DNA from: an uncultured bacterium
GTDB taxonomy: Bacteria > Verrucomicrobiota > Kiritimatiellia > CAIVKH01
DNA length: 44,934 bases
Direction of reading: 5' to 3'
NCBI GenBank assembly: GCA_903906425.1
Contig: CAIVKH010000009.1
Span: forward strand, 1-44,934
Shown here: one piece after another, positions 41,937 to 44,934 of the stretch
Layout of the letters: every line of letters begins with the position of its first letter
Numbering within the stretch: the first letter of the stretch is position 1
Notes under the pieces: model-generated
Told to the model about the DNA's origin: nothing
The model's database searches: none
The model's input: only the letters and a program-made list of their open reading frames with translations
Position numbers and translations under genes: made by a program

Positions 41937-43121
41937 ATGAATTACATGTTGAGAATGGTTTTATTGGGGGCTGGCGTGTCCGCGTTCGCGTTTGCCGGGA
42001 TTAGCATGGGGCAGGAAGACAGCATGTGGCGTGACTTCCAGTTGAAGAGCGCTCTTCGCCTCGAGTACGACGACAACATCTACGAAACAGCCCAGAAGAG
42101 CGGGAGCGGCAAGATATCGGAAGAACTCGAGTTCATATATAATTTGAATCTCGAGCAGACACATGTTGGTCTGCACTATCGCCCCACGTTTGTCTATTGG
42201 ATGGACCGCCCGTCAGACAGCTGGGACCTGCATCATGACTTTGATGTGGACATCGATCATAACTTCTCTCCGCGTGCGACCTTGGCACTCAAGGATTCGT
42301 TTCTCTTTGCCCAAGAGCCGGAATTGATGGATCGCGGGATAATTGTACAGCAGCAGCAGAATTACACCTACAATCTGGCAAACGCCGACTTCACATATCT
42401 GGTCCAGCCGCAGACGAGATTGGGCGTGGGCGGCCGGTACACTCTGTTGCGATATCAGGACAGCCAGGTATCCGCTCTCAATGATTACGACATTTATGCC
42501 GGGGGTGTGACGCTGAGCCACCAACTCACGCCTGATACAACTGTATTGGGTGAGGCGCGCGTTGAAGACATCACCTATAATGGTCCGAATCGCGATGCCT
42601 TCAGCGAGTATGTTGGAGGCGGATTGGAACAGCGTTTCGGCGCTGACTTGCTTGGCAACTTGCGTGCAGGTTGGCAGCACAAGGATTTTTCGGCGAATCA
42701 ACTTGATGCACAGAATCAGCCATACGCCGACGGTTCAGTTACGGCTTTGTCGCCATCGCACCGGACCCGGCTGACAGCGGGTGCCGGCTACTCGATGTTT
42801 GAAGCGGATGTGTATCCATATGCCAGTCAGCAACGCCTGCTCGCTTACCTCAGTGCCTCATATGACCTCACCGCGAGGCTGTCTTTCTTTCTGACGGGCA
42901 GTTATCAGCACAGCAATTATAAAGGTGATCAGTCGATTGATAAGAGCATCACTGTGAAGGATGGTAGTGAAAATGCCTATCAAGGGGCAGCGAGGGCAGC
43001 TTACAAGATCACTCGTAATAATTGGATCGAAGTCGAATACCAATATCTGGATCTTACTTCCGACCTGCGACCTGAATTCGACCGCAATCGGGTTTCGGTC
43101 GGTTGGAGGACTGCCCTGTAA
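41937..43121 (+). CDS. Outer-membrane beta-barrel protein of an exopolysaccharide locus
   Basis: A 394-residue protein with a signal peptide ('VLLGAGVSAFAFAGISMG'). The body is a series of alternating amphipathic strands with aromatic ends ('LHYRPTFVYWMDRP', 'TRLGVGGRYTLLRYQDSQ', 'LTAGAGYSMFEADVYPYA') and ends 'NRVSVGWRTAL', as in outer-membrane barrels found beside polysaccharide export genes. GGAGG lies 6 nt before ATG 41937. A likely role is passage or anchoring of the polymer at the outer membrane (inference from the Wzc-like neighbour). A strong terminator follows. Confidence 0.85.
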   Translation: MNYMLRMVLLGAGVSAFAFAGISMGQEDSMWRDFQLKSALRLEYDDNIYETAQKSGSGKISEELEFIYNLNLEQTHVGLHYRPTFVYWMDRPSDSWDLHHDFDVDIDHNFSPRATLALKDSFLFAQEPELMDRGIIVQQQQNYTYNLANADFTYLVQPQTRLGVGGRYTLLRYQDSQVSALNDYDIYAGGVTLSHQLTPDTTVLGEARVEDITYNGPNRDAFSEYVGGGLEQRFGADLLGNLRAGWQHKDFSANQLDAQNQPYADGSVTALSPSHRTRLTAGAGYSMFEADVYPYASQQRLLAYLSASYDLTARLSFFLTGSYQHSNYKGDQSIDKSITVKDGSENAYQGAARAAYKITRNNWIEVEYQYLDLTSDLRPEFDRNRVSVGWRTAL

Positions 43122-43173
43122 CGCATCTTGCCCACGCCCTGCGTGCCTGCGCGGAATCAATGAGCTTGATGAA

Positions 43174-43204
43174 CAGATGAGGCTTATGCCTCATCTGCTT
43201 TTTT
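43174..43204 (+). terminator. Strong intrinsic terminator just before the tyrosine-kinase gene
   Basis: CAGATGAGGC and GCCTCATCTG form a perfect 10-bp stem around TTAT, followed by GC-free T6 after one C (43199-43204). The next start codon is only 11 nt beyond the T-tract, with no room for a promoter between, so it may act as an attenuator inside the operon. Confidence 0.9.
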
Positions 43205-43215
43205 GGGAATAGATC

Positions 43216-44934
43216 ATGGCTGAACAAAACGAAGACGCCAAACTGCATTTCCTCGATTATTGGCGTGTCATACGATCCCGTAAAGAAATCATCCTTGCTG
43301 TAATTCTCTTGGTGACACTAACGGGCGTTGCCTACACGCTTGCCTTACCGAAAACATACCGGGCGAGTTCCCGAATCGAAGTCCGTGAGGATGCTCCTGA
43401 CGTTCAGTTTTTCGGCGAGAGCCGTAGTTATATTGGCTATAACCCGATATGGCTTCGCACTCAATACCACAAGATTCAATCTCGTCCGGTCCTCTACGAG
43501 GTAGTCAGGGCACTCGGTCTGCAGCAGAAGTGGGGCGAGAAATTGAACAATGGCCAACCGCTTTCCATCGAAGACGCGACTCTTATACTTTCAAGATGTC
43601 TACGGGTTGATCAATTTCGCGATACAACGCTCATCGATATTGAAGCCTATCGCGAAGACCCTGATGAGGCGCGTGACATCGCAAATCAAGTGGCTCTCAT
43701 CTTTCGTGACCAACGCCTTGCAACTGAGCGTAGCAGAAATACCAAGGCGATGGAGTCTTTTGACAACGAACTGAAGAAACAAGAGTCGAAAGTGGCTCAG
43801 GCTGAATCCGAGGTAGAACGGATCCGCAAGGAGGGCAAAATTAGTGTTGTCAGCAAAACGGTGCCGTTCAGTCGCCAGATTTTGATGGATCTTGAAGCCC
43901 AGCGTGTAACTGCACGAATAGACATGCTCACAAAGAAGGCACGGTGGGACCAAGTGGAGAACCTTGCCGGAGACGAATTGATCTATCAAACAGCAACAAC
44001 CATCATTGATCCGGCTCTACAATCGCTGCGGAAGCAATTGCTGGATAATGAAGTTCAACTTAAGCAACTCCTCCAAAACTACGGCGAAAATCACCCGGAA
44101 GTTAAACAGTTGAGCGCGGCAGTCGATGAACTGCGTGCAAGGCTTGCGAGCGCACTTGCAGGGGTTAAGACAGGCATAAAGGCCGACTACGCGGTGGCAA
44201 AAGCGAAACACGACGAAATTGAAAAAGAGTTCGAGGAAGCCAAGACTGCAGAACGGGAGTCTGTGAGCGTCGAAGTTCAGCCGTTGGAAAAGGCCGAGCG
44301 GGATGCTCAGGAAGCGCGCGATACGCTTACCGCCTTGCGTGCGAAGGCAATTCAGCGTGAGGTTGAGATCGGGTCTCCACGTACGCCAGTGGAAATAATT
44401 GAAGTTGCCGAACGCCCCACCCGGCCCGTCAGCCCCAACTTGATGCTGAATATTCTTCTCAGCCTTTTCCTCGGGATTGGTGCAGGAATTGGTCTAGCTT
44501 ACTTTATAGAGTATCTCGACACCTCGGTAAAGACGGTTGATGACGTTGAACACTATCTGAATCTGCCAGTTCTTGGGGTAATTCCCCAGAAAGTTCGGCC
44601 TCTTTCTGAACAGGGACCTGAGAGCCCTCATGCCGAAGCCTATCGTGTATTGCGAACCAACATGCAATTCGCCAATAAGGGACTTCACGGCGGCGCATTT
44701 TCTGTAGTCAGCGGCGGAGTTGGGGAAGGCAAGTCAACCACCCTTTTCAATCTTGCCTATGTTTGCGCCCAACTTGGCGACAAAGTGCTGATCGTGGATT
44801 CCGATCTGCGTCGTCCGGTCCAACACACCTATCTGGGGCTGTCGAATCGTTTCGGACTTACGAATGTCCTTATGCGTGATGTGCCCATAGAAGAAACAAT
44901 CAAGGCCACATCCATTCCGAATCTGCATTTTCTG
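43216..44934 (+). CDS. Wzc-like polysaccharide co-polymerase and tyrosine autokinase (partial, 3' end missing)
   Basis: The frame is open from ATG 43216 to the window end (573 codons). Residues ~10-110 contain the first membrane helix and a Wzz domain ('YWRVIRSRKEIILAVILLV'). A long coiled coil spans ~170-390. The 'RPTRPVSPNLMLNILLSLFLG' stretch marks the PxxP region and second helix. The cytoplasmic kinase begins near residue 460 with 'AEAYRVLRTNMQFA', Walker A 'SGGVGEGKSTT' and Walker A' 'VLIVDSDLRRP'. BY-kinases of this type control chain length and export of capsular or exopolysaccharide. The C-terminal tyrosine cluster lies beyond the window. No good Shine-Dalgarno is seen besides GGGAAT. 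Confidence 0.93.
   Translation, partial: MAEQNEDAKLHFLDYWRVIRSRKEIILAVILLVTLTGVAYTLALPKTYRASSRIEVREDAPDVQFFGESRSYIGYNPIWLRTQYHKIQSRPVLYEVVRALGLQQKWGEKLNNGQPLSIEDATLILSRCLRVDQFRDTTLIDIEAYREDPDEARDIANQVALIFRDQRLATERSRNTKAMESFDNELKKQESKVAQAESEVERIRKEGKISVVSKTVPFSRQILMDLEAQRVTARIDMLTKKARWDQVENLAGDELIYQTATTIIDPALQSLRKQLLDNEVQLKQLLQNYGENHPEVKQLSAAVDELRARLASALAGVKTGIKADYAVAKAKHDEIEKEFEEAKTAERESVSVEVQPLEKAERDAQEARDTLTALRAKAIQREVEIGSPRTPVEIIEVAERPTRPVSPNLMLNILLSLFLGIGAGIGLAYFIEYLDTSVKTVDDVEHYLNLPVLGVIPQKVRPLSEQGPESPHAEAYRVLRTNMQFANKGLHGGAFSVVSGGVGEGKSTTLFNLAYVCAQLGDKVLIVDSDLRRPVQHTYLGLSNRFGLTNVLMRDVPIEETIKATSIPNLHFL

Noticed and set aside
1..44934. tRNA, rRNA or other structured RNA genes besides the riboswitch
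   Set aside because: No cloverleaf T-loop (GGTTCAAATCC-like) with matching arms or rRNA core sequence was noticed by eye on either strand; a covariance-model search was not possible.

Overview
The window looks like high-GC chromosomal DNA from the Planctomycetota-Verrucomicrobiota-Chlamydiota group, most likely Verrucomicrobiota. This is inferred from gene content: a DUF1080 sugar hydrolase, a pseudopilin ending in an H-X9-DG motif, a small PUR-family nucleic-acid-binding protein, a zinc-ribbon serine/threonine kinase, extracellular proteins ending in an RF(Y/L)RL signature, and dense families of short intergenic repeats. No rRNA, tRNA, CRISPR array or transposase gene was seen.

Layout. 1-1229: tail of a gene, then repeat-rich non-coding DNA with a chain of hairpins and a phased 21-bp array. 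1230-1949: an FN3-like protein with a strong terminator. 2010-2385: an island of repeat remnants. 2428-6336 (minus): a TRAP transporter operon, tatT-dctP-dctQM, with fused membrane subunits. 6540-10107: a DUF1080 protein and a GHL10-type glycosidase. 10274-12263: HPr-like protein, TauE/SafE permease, PurQ. 12274-14634 (minus): a membrane Ser/Thr kinase. 14878-18008: a cobalamin riboswitch ahead of a secreted beta-propeller/FG-GAP protein and a second surface protein. 18177-18956: an H-X9-DG pseudopilin. 19079-20583: PUR protein, ECF sigma factor and its zinc-type anti-sigma partner. 20611-22536 (minus): a pseudopilin and a PilC/GspF platform protein. 22863-25215: a double ABC permease and HisB. 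25480-28242: a clan GH-A glycosidase. 28349-31975: a FIST protein divergent from SppA, then DapF and a lipoprotein. 32097-40942: three GT-C-like membrane proteins, one apparently a fusion, plus a 21-bp repeat ORF and a thioredoxin-fold protein. 41138-44934: the start of an exopolysaccharide locus (secreted protein, outer-membrane beta-barrel, Wzc-like tyrosine kinase cut by the window end).

The most striking signal is a 15-bp palindrome, TTCCAATGATTGGAA or its complement TTCCAATCATTGGAA. It occurs 38 times counting near matches, between 352 and 40991. It nearly always comes in groups of two to four whose start points are exactly 32 bp apart (three helical turns). Typical pairs are inverted (G-centre then C-centre). 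They occur between convergent, divergent and co-directional genes alike, so a plain terminator does not explain them. Separately, two arrays with an exact 21-bp period (two helical turns), several 7-bp tandem tracts and several dyad repeat families are present. The 3954-bp gene at 34539 carries five of these elements inside its open frame. Many genes lack a Shine-Dalgarno sequence and have a -10-like hexamer 7-10 nt before the start codon, suggesting leaderless mRNAs.
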